Positions 42,594 through 51,522 of a stretch of DNA of 64,000 bases are shown here, piece by piece. Made by a program: the position numbers and the translations under genes. The number at the start of each line of letters is the position of its first letter. Position 1 is the stretch's first letter. The notes beneath the pieces were generated by a model. It searched no databases and was not told the origin of the DNA. It was given only the letters and a program-made list of their open reading frames with translations. The DNA is from AV40 sp038230255 (lineage in GTDB: Bacteria; Verrucomicrobiota; Verrucomicrobiia; Chthoniobacterales; UBA10450). The stretch covers positions 124,001 to 188,000 of the forward strand of contig JBBRNP010000005.1 in assembly GCA_038230255.1 (NCBI GenBank). The letters run 5' to 3'.

Positions 42594-43558
42594 ATCAGAC
42601 CGTCTCGGGCGAAGCATCGCACCGCTCCAATCTCATGTTGGCTGACAAGTCACCGGCGGTGCCCAAGCGCTTGATATTGCGCTTGCCGCTCGATCGCATC
42701 AATTGGATCACCAGTTCGTTTCTTATCGGCACGCTCTTATTAACTCTGACCGCTGTCCCGCTCTATCTCTACCACTTCGGTCTCGACTGGTTTCAGGTCG
42801 CACTTTTCTTCGCGATGCTTTGGGCCTGCGGCTTTAGCGTTACCATCGGTTACCATCGGTGTTTCTCGCATCTTGCCTTTCAGGCAAGCTGGCCAATCCG
42901 GCTTTTGACGCTGATTTTCGGCGCAGCCGCTTTCGAAAACTCAGCCTTGATGTGGGCCAGCGAACATCGCCGGCATCACAAGCACGTCGATCATGACGAT
43001 GACCCGTATTGCATTTCGAAAGGCTTTTTTCATGCGCACATCGGCTGGCTGCTCTTTAAGCTTCACAGCGAGGAGCCATACGACAACGTGGCCGATCTCC
43101 AAAGGGACAAGCTCATCTGCTGGCAGGATCGATATGTTCAGCGGATCGCGGTCGTCGTAAGTTTTGGTCTGCCAGCCGTACTCGGTTTCCTCTGGAATGG
43201 GTGGCTCGGCGCGCTGGGCGCTTTTTTAATTGCCGGAGTTACGCGAATCGTTGTCCTGCAACACTGCACGTTCCTGATCAACAGCGCATGTCACACCATC
43301 GGACGGCAGCCTTACTCCAAAAACTGCTCGGCGCGTGATTCGCTCCTCCTTGCCCTTTTCACCATGGGCGAAGGCTATCATAACTACCACCACGAGTTTC
43401 AACATGACTACCGCAATGGCGTGAAACCATGGCAGTTTGACCCAACCAAGTGGATCATCTGGACGCTTTCAAAATTTGGACTCACTCGAAATCTGCGCCG
43501 CGTCCCGGCAGAAAAGATTGAGTCCGCGCAAGCACAAACCCGAAACGCGAGTTGCTGA
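42590..43558 (+). CDS. Acyl-CoA / acyl-lipid delta-9-type fatty-acid desaturase
   Basis: A 322-residue integral membrane enzyme that puts a double bond into saturated acyl chains using a di-iron centre. All three histidine boxes are present: HRCFSH (about 89-94), EHRRHHKH (about 125-132) and GYHNYHH (about 262-268), the last preceded by TMGE. Four hydrophobic segments surround them (about 43-60, 68-88, 103-122, 186-228). It starts at the GTG 42590-42592, overlapping the small ORF before it. It belongs to the stearoyl-CoA-desaturase class and adjusts membrane fluidity; electron donors are not encoded nearby. Confidence 0.95.
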   Translation: MNQTVSGEASHRSNLMLADKSPAVPKRLILRLPLDRINWITSSFLIGTLLLTLTAVPLYLYHFGLDWFQVALFFAMLWACGFSVTIGYHRCFSHLAFQASWPIRLLTLIFGAAAFENSALMWASEHRRHHKHVDHDDDPYCISKGFFHAHIGWLLFKLHSEEPYDNVADLQRDKLICWQDRYVQRIAVVVSFGLPAVLGFLWNGWLGALGAFLIAGVTRIVVLQHCTFLINSACHTIGRQPYSKNCSARDSLLLALFTMGEGYHNYHHEFQHDYRNGVKPWQFDPTKWIIWTLSKFGLTRNLRRVPAEKIESAQAQTRNASC

Positions 43559-43623
43559 CGTGCGGCCCTCCTACATGAGACTGCCGATAAGCGATGAAGC
43601 TCGGCCGCGTCGGTGATCACCGC

Positions 43624-44310
43624 CTAGGTTGCCAGCACGCTCGGCTGCCCCACACTATCGCGGGATTTAATTTCCTCCATCACGTCCTCGGCGATGACTT
43701 CCAGCAGGCGTTTTTCGCGCTCGGTCATTCGGCGTGACTTGATATCGAGGATGCAGAGCGAGCCAATTGGAAGGTTGTTGCTGCGGAGCGGAATGCCGGC
43801 GTAAAAGCGCAAACCGCGCTCTCTTAATAAGGGGTTGTTTGCAAATCTTCGGTCGCGCGAAAGGTCTTCGACCACGAGTAATTCGTCGTTCGCGATCACA
43901 TGGCCGCACACCGAAAGCTCACGCGACGTCTGCTGCGCTTCGGCGATTTCCTCCGGCAGCCCGACTTGCGATTTAAACCACTGGTGATCGCGATCGATAA
44001 ACGTGATAAGCGCAATCGGCACCTCAAAAATGCGCGCCAGTTTTTTCGTAATGCGGTCGAAAACTTTTTCACGCGTGCCATCCGGCAGATGCAAACGAGC
44101 CAGCTCTTCGAGGCGGCTTTCCTCGTTTTCCGGGATCGCGCCGGGGATCATCTCATCGGTAATCGAAACGGAAAATTTCGCGAGCTGCACCACTGCCTCG
44201 GCAAGGGACACCACCACTTCGTCCGCACCGGAAGATCGCAGCCGTTCTCCCGCGCCCGCCATGTTTTCGGTCGCGCCCCAAATTCCGACCGCGATCTTCG
44301 CCTGTGGCAA
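43624..44310 (-). CDS. GAF-domain C-terminal half of a frameshifted AI-2E permease fusion
   Basis: As it stands this is a 228-residue frame. Its first 45 residues (AKIAVGIWGATENMAGAGERL, then GADEVVVSLAEAV) are the second half of a cobalamin-binding-like alpha/beta domain, and about 80-215 is a GAF domain (FDRITKKLARIFEVPIALIT, then YAGIPLRSNNLPIGSLCILD). The same frame continues without a stop upstream to 44388, encoding AICISVVAPSTLIHARHLS, which completes the domain started by the neighbouring AI-2E frame. So it is most likely the C-terminal part of one gene with the permease at 44330-46024, separated by one extra base. If read alone it would lack half a domain. Confidence 0.75.
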   Translation of the reverse strand: MPQAKIAVGIWGATENMAGAGERLRSSGADEVVVSLAEAVVQLAKFSVSITDEMIPGAIPENEESRLEELARLHLPDGTREKVFDRITKKLARIFEVPIALITFIDRDHQWFKSQVGLPEEIAEAQQTSRELSVCGHVIANDELLVVEDLSRDRRFANNPLLRERGLRFYAGIPLRSNNLPIGSLCILDIKSRRMTEREKRLLEVIAEDVMEEIKSRDSVGQPSVLAT

Positions 44311-44329
44311 TTGGGTGCGAAGTTTGGCG

Positions 44330-46024
44330 CTAAGATGGCGCGCATGGATCAGGGTGGAGGGTGCGACAACCGAGATGCAAATCGCTTCCCGGGTCCGACT
44401 TCACCGCCATCTCGAGGAGCTCGCCACTGCTGAGCGCCGCCGAGGCGTTCTCGGCATCGAAATCTTGTTGTCGAAGCAGCTGCACCAGCATCGCCCCCGC
44501 GAGTTCATCACGGTAGGCGCGAGCCGGCACACAAAGCACGCGGCAGGTGGGAGAGGATAAAGGAAATGGAGTGTGTTCGGCGACCGTCTTGTCGGCTTCC
44601 AACTGCGACTTCGACGGTGGGGCCGAGCCGAGATCTTCAATCAGATCGTTGATGTGACGATGAATTGCGGAACGGTGTTCGGCGTCCAGCTCGTCGCGTT
44701 GGGCATCCACTTCCGCGAGCGTGACCGTCGGGATCAGAACGGAATCGTAAAGAGAAGTGAGTGAATTTGTTTTCATGTACGCTTCCGCCAGGTCGTGCGC
44801 TTCATCCAAACCGGACGCGAGCAGCCGGTGATAACATTCCTCGTGCGGAGCGAGTGCTTGCTCTTCGCTCAGGAGAACGCTCAAGAATTGCAACTTCGGC
44901 ACGTGCCGGCCCATTACGGCAACACACACGGTCAGCGGAATCGCGAGCACGAGCCCGATCGGTCCCCAAAGCCACGTCCAGAAAACCGCCGCGATGATCA
45001 GCGCGAGGGACGAGACGCCGGTGCTGGATCCGTAGAGCCACGGCTCGAGTGCATTTGCATTGATTAATTCAAGCACAACGAAAAGGCCCAGCGTTAAGAG
45101 TGGACCGAGCCAGCTCGTAGAAACTGCAAATGACAGCAGCACGGGAACCGCGGCCGCTATCCACACGCCAACGTACGGAACAAATCGCATGATCGCCGCG
45201 AACGCGCCCCAGAGCACAGCGTTCGGCACGCCGATAAAGTAGAGTCCGACGGCAATGCACGAGCCAAAACTTACGTTCACCAGAAGCTGCATCGAAAGGT
45301 AACGGGCGACGCGGCTCCCAGCGTCGTCGATCGCCCGCGTGGTCGCGCTGATCCGGCCCTGTCCGATCAAGCGGATCATTCGGCCGCGCAGGTCCTCGCG
45401 CTTCAGCAGCATGAAGATGACGAGCAATAAAACGAGGGCGGCCGTCCCGAGCGGTCCGAGCAATCCGGTCGCGGCGCTTTGCAGGACTTGCGGAAGACGG
45501 CTTTGCGATTCGACGATCCGAACCGGCATTGGCTGTTGACCCGCAGGCACGTTGTGAGAGCGCGCCTCCGTAGTGGCTTTTGTTTCCGGCACCGGACCAC
45601 CGGTCGCATTCGCCGGCGGCTCCAACGAGTCCGGTGATTGCTTTTGCAGCTCGGCAACGCTGTGCGAAAAGCGACCAAACGCGCCGCCAGTCGGAAGTCG
45701 GATCGCGTGCAATCTGTTGTCGATGTTCGTTTGGTAATCGGGAAGCTTCGCCGCGAGGTCGATCAGTTGACGCGTTAACAACCAACCGGCTCCGCCGGCG
45801 ACGCTGAAGAGCATTGCCACGACGATCAGAACAGCCGCGATACGTCCGATCCAGCGTTCAATGTACGCGACCAGTGGTGCAAGCAGGAAGGTCAGCATCG
45901 CCGCGAGCGCGAGCGGAATTAGCAGTTGGCGTCCGACAAAAAGAATGGTGACGACGAACGCCGTCAGCAAAATCATCCAGATCCCTACCAGCGCGGCAGT
46001 AGAGGCATTCTTCATCGCTCGCAT
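44330..46024 (-). CDS. AI-2E-family membrane transporter (N-terminal part of a frameshifted fusion)
   Basis: A 564-residue frame. It has the eight-helix AI-2E/PerM fold: a first pair of helices (about 13-60), a third near 65-85, a long soluble insertion (about 90-190) and then helices from about 190 to 385, with the family pattern around AAVFWTWLWGPIGLVLAIPL. After about 390 comes a soluble tail with LCVPARAYRDELAGAMLVQLL, the first half of a cobalamin-binding-like domain. The last 19 residues (after VKSDP) are out of frame junk: one extra G in the run at 44388-44390 shifts the frame, and correcting it joins the GAF frame downstream for about 799 residues. Substrate unknown. Confidence 0.85.
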   Translation of the reverse strand: MRAMKNASTAALVGIWMILLTAFVVTILFVGRQLLIPLALAAMLTFLLAPLVAYIERWIGRIAAVLIVVAMLFSVAGGAGWLLTRQLIDLAAKLPDYQTNIDNRLHAIRLPTGGAFGRFSHSVAELQKQSPDSLEPPANATGGPVPETKATTEARSHNVPAGQQPMPVRIVESQSRLPQVLQSAATGLLGPLGTAALVLLLVIFMLLKREDLRGRMIRLIGQGRISATTRAIDDAGSRVARYLSMQLLVNVSFGSCIAVGLYFIGVPNAVLWGAFAAIMRFVPYVGVWIAAAVPVLLSFAVSTSWLGPLLTLGLFVVLELINANALEPWLYGSSTGVSSLALIIAAVFWTWLWGPIGLVLAIPLTVCVAVMGRHVPKLQFLSVLLSEEQALAPHEECYHRLLASGLDEAHDLAEAYMKTNSLTSLYDSVLIPTVTLAEVDAQRDELDAEHRSAIHRHINDLIEDLGSAPPSKSQLEADKTVAEHTPFPLSSPTCRVLCVPARAYRDELAGAMLVQLLRQQDFDAENASAALSSGELLEMAVKSDPGSDLHLGCRTLHPDPCAPS

Positions 46025-46213
46025 GACACGTTATCCGTCGTCCACAGCGCGGCTTCCAGCAAATGCGCGGGACTTAACCCGCACCGCAACTCAGTTCCTC
46101 CAGGCCAAGAAATAGCAGGCGGATCCCGCGGCGAACCCGACACCGGGAAGTGACTTGGGGGCACAGTCGCGCGCACAGCGGTTCACGCGCTGTACAGTGT
46201 ATCTAGCCCTGAA

Positions 46214-46291
46214 CTAAAACAGGCCGAGCACTTTGAGGACGACGATGATAACGACAATAACTCCGATGATGTAGAAGATATTTCTATTCAC
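46214..46291 (-). CDS. Very small hydrophobic membrane protein, 25 residues
   Basis: A GTG at 46289-46291 opens a frame of 25 codons, VNRNIFYIIGVIVVIIVVLKV and four more residues. It is almost a pure membrane helix, of the kind annotated as small membrane peptides in many bacteria. The frame stays open upstream to 46441, but the upstream residues are polar and Cys-containing without sense as part of the helix. No ribosome site is clear. Confidence 0.45.
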   Translation of the reverse strand: MNRNIFYIIGVIVVIIVVLKVLGLF

Positions 46292-46636
46292 GGATCGTGG
46301 ATAACACGTCGCTATCCCCGGTAGCAAGCAATTCTGACAGCGGAACGAGAAATTCAAGGCTTCAATGTCCTCGAGCGTTCTTAGATTGGTCCGTAGTCGA
46401 CTACCGGTCGTTCGGTCCTGAGCGAGATCCAGGCAAAACAATCAGATACTCCAGCCCTGATGCTTAAGAAGTATCACGCCCGGCTTATAAGGTATTGGCC
46501 TGCTGACGACGGAAGCCGTAGTTTATCTTGCTGCCGTAACTATTACCTATCCTGGTTTGCCGAATTCCCTCGGAAACTGGCCGGCCTTTCGTTGCGATCA
46601 CTGCAGTAACTCAGTAAATTAGAAAAGTTAGTTTTT
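46292..46636. other. Divergent intergenic region with promoter and LysR-box-like elements
   Basis: About 345 bases between the small membrane ORF and the secreted protein gene. It holds the promoter at 46592-46620 and an ATGC-N7-GTAT sequence at 46460-46474 that resembles the LysR operator at 40358. GCTTATAAGGTAT (46483-46495) repeats 10 bases of that operator. No other gene is seen. Confidence 0.45.
46592..46620 (+). promoter_or_regulatory. Sigma-70-type promoter of the secreted protein gene
   Basis: TTGCGA (46592-46597) and TAAATT (46615-46620) are separated by 17 bases and stand 16 bases before the ATG at 46637. Each hexamer matches four of six consensus positions. AGAAAAG at 46620-46626 could serve as ribosome site if transcription starts early. 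Confidence 0.5.
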
Positions 46637-47005
46637 ATGATTAAGTCAATCGTTAGCGTCGCGTTTGCCACAGCCCTAATGGGTTCAGTGGCGTTCGCGC
46701 AAACATCCAGCTCATCCACCACTGTTGCTTCGGGGGCCAATGGAGTGAGCGAAACAACCACCACAACAACCGAAAGTACCGGCACGGTCACGGAATTCAC
46801 TCCGGGACATCAGTTTTTCCTGAAAACGGAAGCAGCCGAGCCAGTTCGATACAAGTTCGGCAAGACCGTCACCTACGTGACTTCAGATGGAAAAGTGATC
46901 GAAGCTTCGAAAGTTAGAAAAGATTCGAAAGTTCGCGTTCACTACATCAAAGAAGGCGACGACATGCTCGTCGATAAAGTCATCGTAACGGAACCCCGCG
47001 ACTAA
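46637..47005 (+). CDS. Small secreted protein with Ser/Thr-rich N-terminus
   Basis: A 122-residue protein with a signal peptide (MIKSIVSVAFATALMGSVAFA, cleavage after AFA), then a Ser/Thr-rich stretch (QTSSSSTTVASGANG... TTTTTTEST) and a compact beta-rich domain (YKFGKTVTYVTSDGKVIEA, then VRVHYIKEGDDMLVDKVIV). Similar small proteins are common in Chthoniobacterales; I know no function. It is monocistronic, with its own promoter and a terminator (47053-47096). Confidence 0.8.
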   Translation: MIKSIVSVAFATALMGSVAFAQTSSSSTTVASGANGVSETTTTTTESTGTVTEFTPGHQFFLKTEAAEPVRYKFGKTVTYVTSDGKVIEASKVRKDSKVRVHYIKEGDDMLVDKVIVTEPRD

Positions 47006-47052
47006 ACGTTCACGTTTTGCTTGGCTATTTTTAAAGCCAAGCTAACAATTCA

Positions 47053-47096
47053 ACGCCTGGCGGATCGAGATTGCTCGCCGCCAGGCGTTTTGTTTT
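47053..47096 (+). terminator. Rho-independent terminator after the secreted protein gene
   Basis: An 11-base perfect stem (ACGCCTGGCGG and CCGCCAGGCGT) with a 14-base loop is followed by TTTTGTTTT. A second hairpin without a T tract (GCTTGGCT and AGCCAAGC, 47019-47042) stands just before it. The next gene's ATG follows only six bases after the T tract. Confidence 0.88.
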
Positions 47097-47101
47097 CCTT
47101 G

Positions 47102-48376
47102 ATGCCAAGCTTAAAGCCCAATCGTTCCATTTTCGTTTTTGCCGCCCTCATCGCTTTCGCGGGATGCAACCGGTCCGAAGTCAAGGTTTCGGGCCCTCTT
47201 CCACAGCGCGGCTATCTCTGGCAGCGCGAATGGACTCCGGCGGTGATCGACTCGCTGGGTGAAGCGGCGCGACGAATGAACGGTGTCGTGATCCTAGGCG
47301 CAGAAATCAATCTCGCCGGAAAAAAACCGGAGACCACTAAGGCGTCGATCGATTGGGAAGCGGTGAAAAGCCAAACGGAGCACTTCTCCGTCGCGCTTCG
47401 GGTGTCGCCATTTGGGGGCCCATTTCGCGCGGACGACGGACCGGCGCGCACGATTGTCGATGTTACGAAGGAAATTCTCGACGACGCTCGCGCACATCAG
47501 ATCACAATCGAAGAGTTTCAATTCGATTTCGATTGCGCGCAAAAAAACCTCGGTAGTTATCGTGCGTGGTTGCAGGCATTGCGACCGGCGATTCAACCAA
47601 TCCGATTTGTGATTACGGTTCTTCCGGCGTGGCTGGATAGTTCAGAATTTCTGCCGCTGATCCGCGAAGCTGATGGTTACGTCCTACAAGTTCACTCGGT
47701 CCCAATTTCCAGTGGCAGCGCGACGTTGTGCAACGCGCATTCGGCGCGCGAATGGACGGCAAAAGCAGCGAAATTCGGGCTGCCATTTTCCGTCGCATTA
47801 CCGACGTATCGTGGTGTGGCCGGCTACGGACCTGATGGAAAATTATTGAGTGTGGCGATGGACAGCGTTCAACCGACCTGGCCACCGGGCACGCGGACTC
47901 TGGAATTTGGCGCGGACGCTGACGAGATCGCGACGCTGGTCGAGACATGGCAGAAGGCGCGACCGAATCAACTGCGCGAATTGATTTGGTATCGCATTCC
48001 GATCGCAACCGACACGCGCAACTGGCGCTGGGTAACCTTATCAGCGGTGATGGCGGGGCGACGCCCCGAACATAAACTCAGAGTTTTACAAGAAGGCGCC
48101 AACCCAATCGACCTCTCGATCTTGAACGCTGGAGAAGCGGATGAGCAAGTGCACTCAGATGTGATGGCGACATGGAACGGCGCGGGATTGACCGCCTCCG
48201 ACGCGCTTTCCGGTTGGACGGTTCGAGCCGCAAACGATCGCGCAATTTTTAGCACGGTCGCGGAGCGTGGTATTCGACTAACACCTGGCGCGGCGCGGAA
48301 AATAGGTTGGCTTCGTTTCGATCAAGCAACTAGTCTGCGAACTGAATTCTCAAACCAAAGTGGGTCGCTTCACTAA
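47102..48376 (+). CDS. DUF3142-like lipoprotein
   Basis: A 424-residue protein beginning MPSLKPNRSIFVFAALIAFAGC; the lipobox AFAGC marks it as a lipoprotein. I start it at the ATG 47102-47104, since the open frame upstream runs through the terminator of the preceding gene. The body (YLWQREWTPAVIDSLGEA, then IEEFQFDFDCAQKNLGSYR, VLPAWLDSSEF) fits the DUF3142 family, an alpha/beta-barrel-like domain of unknown activity. It overlaps the next gene by 17 bases, so the two are co-translated. Confidence 0.8.
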   Translation: MPSLKPNRSIFVFAALIAFAGCNRSEVKVSGPLPQRGYLWQREWTPAVIDSLGEAARRMNGVVILGAEINLAGKKPETTKASIDWEAVKSQTEHFSVALRVSPFGGPFRADDGPARTIVDVTKEILDDARAHQITIEEFQFDFDCAQKNLGSYRAWLQALRPAIQPIRFVITVLPAWLDSSEFLPLIREADGYVLQVHSVPISSGSATLCNAHSAREWTAKAAKFGLPFSVALPTYRGVAGYGPDGKLLSVAMDSVQPTWPPGTRTLEFGADADEIATLVETWQKARPNQLRELIWYRIPIATDTRNWRWVTLSAVMAGRRPEHKLRVLQEGANPIDLSILNAGEADEQVHSDVMATWNGAGLTASDALSGWTVRAANDRAIFSTVAERGIRLTPGAARKIGWLRFDQATSLRTEFSNQSGSLH

Positions 48377-50633
48377 ATTATTGGCGACAGTGGGGGCGGC
48401 GATGTGCTTCGCGGGCGGATTGCACGCGACGGGGTATTACGGACCAGACGTCTATCTAGATGAGGGCGGTAAAAATGTAGATGGATCGCCGGAATTTTAC
48501 TGGGGCCTCGAGATACGCCGAATCGCGCGCGAATTTCATCCGACCGAGAAACTCGTCGTCTCGGACAAGCCAAAGCCAAAAAGTGATGAGGAGACTTCGG
48601 ACAACAGCAGCAGTCAGGACACCGAGGAAGCTGACGTTAGAGATTTTGAGGCAGCGCTGAAGGAAGGGCGGATCAAGCCATCCGATCCGGCGAAAGCAAA
48701 GCAACAACACAAAGATGCACGCGATGTCATCGCGACTCTTTATGGAACGCAGACAAATGCAAACCCGACGTTAGCACCTGAGTTCGATTCGGAGTTTGCA
48801 GACTATCACCGCGGCGCGGCTGCCTATTTGAACAAACAATGGGATGAAGCACGCAAAGCGTGGGAAAGTTTGCTGAAACGCCCGGAGCAAGACCGCCATT
48901 ATCGGACGGTCTGGGCGGCGTTCATGCTCGGGAAACTTGGGCTGAAGACGAGCGATTACCAAAACGCCGCACAGTGGTTTCAGCGAACTCGCGAACTCGT
49001 GAAGACCGGCTTTGTCGACTCGTTAGGCCTGGCCGCGGAAAGTTACGGTTGGGAAGGCCGTAGTGAATGGAAGCAGGAGCACCCGGAGAAAGCCGCTCCA
49101 TTGTTTTTGACGCAGCTTGCGCTTGGCGACGCGAGCGCGGTGGTTTCACTGAAAGCGCTCATTCCTGATCGCGATCCGATCGAAGGAATGCTGAATTATG
49201 GTCCGGAATCCGACGAACGAAACAGTTGGAACGATCAGCAAAAGCGGGAACAAGAACAGAAGGAAATTTCAAAATTAAAAACGGCGGCCCAGGATCCGTT
49301 ACTTCGCCGGTTGGTCACGGTCCATATTCTGGCAACGGCGGTTTCACCTGATTATTACGCCGAAGATGCAAAGGCGGCGACGGTGAACCGTTGCGCTCGG
49401 TGGTTAATTATCATCAAGCAGGCAAATCTCGGCCGGGTCGAAGACGCGGAATATCTCGGGTGGGTCGCATATAATAGTGGCGATTACAAAGGCGCGGGGC
49501 ACTGGCTTGAGTTGAGTAAAGGTGACAGCGGCGCCGCGCTTTGGTTGCGAGCAAAATTGCAACGCCGTTCCGGAAAATTAGCGGATGCCGCGAACACCAT
49601 GGCGAAGGCGTGGGAATCGCTCAGAAGTTCGCCCGCCTACAACGAGCCGGAAGGACTACACGAGCAAATGGGGGTGTATGAATCTTTCCCCGAAGGCCAG
49701 CATTGGGGCTGGGGGCAAAGCGCAAGTGGGGACCTCGGGGGTCTTCGTCTCGCGCGCGGAGATTTCGTTCAATCGCTGGATACGCTTTTGAAAGGACACC
49801 TCTGGAACGATGCCGCGTTTGTTGCCGAGCGCGTTCTGACCACGAATGAATTGAAGCATTACGTCGATGCGCAACCTCCAACCGAGCCAGTGAAAGAAGG
49901 CGACGATTATAATAAGAAGCTGAAGTATCTCCTGGGGCGCCGGCTTGTGCGCGAAGACCGCTATGCCGAGGCAGGACAATACTTGTCTGCGCCTTACGAC
50001 AAGATCCTCGAGAAATATGTGAAGGCGTTGAAGGACGGGGCGAACGAAAAACTTTCGAAAACCGACCGCGCCCACGCCTGGTTCACCGCGGCTTGGTTCG
50101 CGCGCTACGACGGAATGGAATTAATGGGGACCGAGGTGGCGCCGGACGCGTTCGCCGAAAGCGGTGAGTTTGAGCTACCCGACCTGGCCAAACAACGGCG
50201 CTCCGGCGTTTATCAAAAAGTTTCGTATGACAAAGACGGGAATGAGAAAAAGCAGAACCTGCCGATCGTGCTAAAGCCATCGGCGAAGGAGATTCAGCGG
50301 CTGACGGCAAACAAAATTAATCCCGACACTCGTTTTCATTATCGGGTCGTCGCCGGCGCGCTGGCGATCAAAGCGGCCGCCTTGTTGCCGAACGATTCGG
50401 AGGAATTAGCCGACGTCGTGAATCAAGCCGGCGTCTGGGTGAAAGATCGAGATGAGAAGGCCGGCAACCGCTATTATCAAATCATCGAGCAGCGCTGCGC
50501 CAAGACCAACATTGGCCGGGCCGATATCGCCAAGCATTGGTTTGTCGATCAAGAAGGCCCATGGAGCAAAGCGGAGCAGGAATCGTATCAAGCTCTGCAC
50601 AAAGCGCTGGAGCCGGAGCACTCGAGCAATTGA
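48360..50633 (+). CDS. Large exported helical-repeat (TPR-like) protein
   Basis: A 757-residue protein starting at the GTG 48360-48362, with a signal peptide (LLATVGAAMCFAGGLHA). After an acidic, Ser-rich linker (about 65-90) the rest is helical repeats, for example AAYLNKQWDEARKAWESLL, TVWAAFMLGKLGLKTSDY, YLGWVAYNSGDYKGAGHWL and LRAKLQRRSGKLADAANTM. It probably forms a periplasmic scaffold. Overlap with the DUF3142 lipoprotein gene suggests that the two work together at the outer membrane. I do not recognise a named family. Confidence 0.78.
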   Translation: MGRFTKLLATVGAAMCFAGGLHATGYYGPDVYLDEGGKNVDGSPEFYWGLEIRRIAREFHPTEKLVVSDKPKPKSDEETSDNSSSQDTEEADVRDFEAALKEGRIKPSDPAKAKQQHKDARDVIATLYGTQTNANPTLAPEFDSEFADYHRGAAAYLNKQWDEARKAWESLLKRPEQDRHYRTVWAAFMLGKLGLKTSDYQNAAQWFQRTRELVKTGFVDSLGLAAESYGWEGRSEWKQEHPEKAAPLFLTQLALGDASAVVSLKALIPDRDPIEGMLNYGPESDERNSWNDQQKREQEQKEISKLKTAAQDPLLRRLVTVHILATAVSPDYYAEDAKAATVNRCARWLIIIKQANLGRVEDAEYLGWVAYNSGDYKGAGHWLELSKGDSGAALWLRAKLQRRSGKLADAANTMAKAWESLRSSPAYNEPEGLHEQMGVYESFPEGQHWGWGQSASGDLGGLRLARGDFVQSLDTLLKGHLWNDAAFVAERVLTTNELKHYVDAQPPTEPVKEGDDYNKKLKYLLGRRLVREDRYAEAGQYLSAPYDKILEKYVKALKDGANEKLSKTDRAHAWFTAAWFARYDGMELMGTEVAPDAFAESGEFELPDLAKQRRSGVYQKVSYDKDGNEKKQNLPIVLKPSAKEIQRLTANKINPDTRFHYRVVAGALAIKAAALLPNDSEELADVVNQAGVWVKDRDEKAGNRYYQIIEQRCAKTNIGRADIAKHWFVDQEGPWSKAEQESYQALHKALEPEHSSN

Positions 50634-50719
50634 TCATTCGGGTTTCGCGAGTTGATGGTTTGCGCCGACAGAATTTGTGGGAATCTTAAATCGGAGTGAG
50701 TCGGACGCGATTGGAAAAC

Positions 50720-51517
50720 ATGGTCACCAGCACATTGATTCGCGTCGTCTCGATCGCGGTCGCTTCGTGTTTGCTCCTCGGTTGTCGTCCGGCTGTCGAT
50801 CGAACCCTGGAAGAAATCATCGATCACGTTTATCCGGTCGAGCCAACCGCGACTCTAAGCGTGACGAATCGCGATGGCTCCATTCGCGTTTACGCGGCCG
50901 GGAGCGACGTGCACGACGTCCGGGTCGAGGCCGTTAAAAAAGCCTACAGCGCCGAGCGGCTGAAAGCGATTTCGGTAAAGGTGTCAGCGCAACCAAATGC
51001 GATCTCGGTTGAAACAACCTATCCGCCAGATTCAGGGATAGGATTTTCCGACCGGTCCGGAACAGTCGATTACGTAATTGTCGTCCCATCAACAATCCGC
51101 ATTTCGAGACTAGAGCTGACCAACGGCGAAATGCTGGTCGAAGGGATGCGGAGCGAAGAAGCGCGCGTGCAATTGGGCAACGGCCGGTTGCTCGCCCACA
51201 ATTGTTTCGGCAAACTCGACCTCCATCTCAAGACCGGCAATCTCGCCATTGCGTACGAATGGTGGGAGGACCTGGAGTTCTCGATCCGCGCCACTATCCA
51301 AAATGGAAACGCCTACGCTTACATTCCAACCGACGCGGCGTTTCACCTGATTGCACACACGGCCACCGGTAAAATCGCCAATGATTTTGCGGAGAAGGAG
51401 GAACGACGGGCCGAACCGGTTAACAAGATCGACATGTTGGTTGGCGGCGGCGGCAAAACGATCTTTCAGTTCGAGACCGAGGATGGCAACATCAAGATTG
51501 CCGAACACAACCCATAA
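50720..51517 (+). CDS. DUF4097-like lipoprotein (adhesin-like beta repeat)
   Basis: A 265-residue protein when started at MVTSTLIRVVSIAVASCLLLGC (ATG 50720-50722), which gives a normal lipoprotein signal with lipobox LLGC; a GTG 24 bases upstream is possible. The body is beta-rich (ATLSVTNRDGSIRVYAAGS, then VEGMRSEEARVQLGNGRLLA, LHLKTGNLAIAYEWWED) with the short GxxxV-type repeats of the DUF4097/head-GIN type. It follows the repeat protein by about 86 bases on the same strand and is probably in the same operon. Confidence 0.72.
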   Translation: MVTSTLIRVVSIAVASCLLLGCRPAVDRTLEEIIDHVYPVEPTATLSVTNRDGSIRVYAAGSDVHDVRVEAVKKAYSAERLKAISVKVSAQPNAISVETTYPPDSGIGFSDRSGTVDYVIVVPSTIRISRLELTNGEMLVEGMRSEEARVQLGNGRLLAHNCFGKLDLHLKTGNLAIAYEWWEDLEFSIRATIQNGNAYAYIPTDAAFHLIAHTATGKIANDFAEKEERRAEPVNKIDMLVGGGGKTIFQFETEDGNIKIAEHNP

Positions 51518-51522
51518 CAACG

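Noticed and set aside
47019..47042. Hairpin GCTTGGCT/AGCCAAGC as a terminator
   Set aside because: No T tract follows; the neighbouring hairpin at 47053-47096 has one and is the likely terminator.
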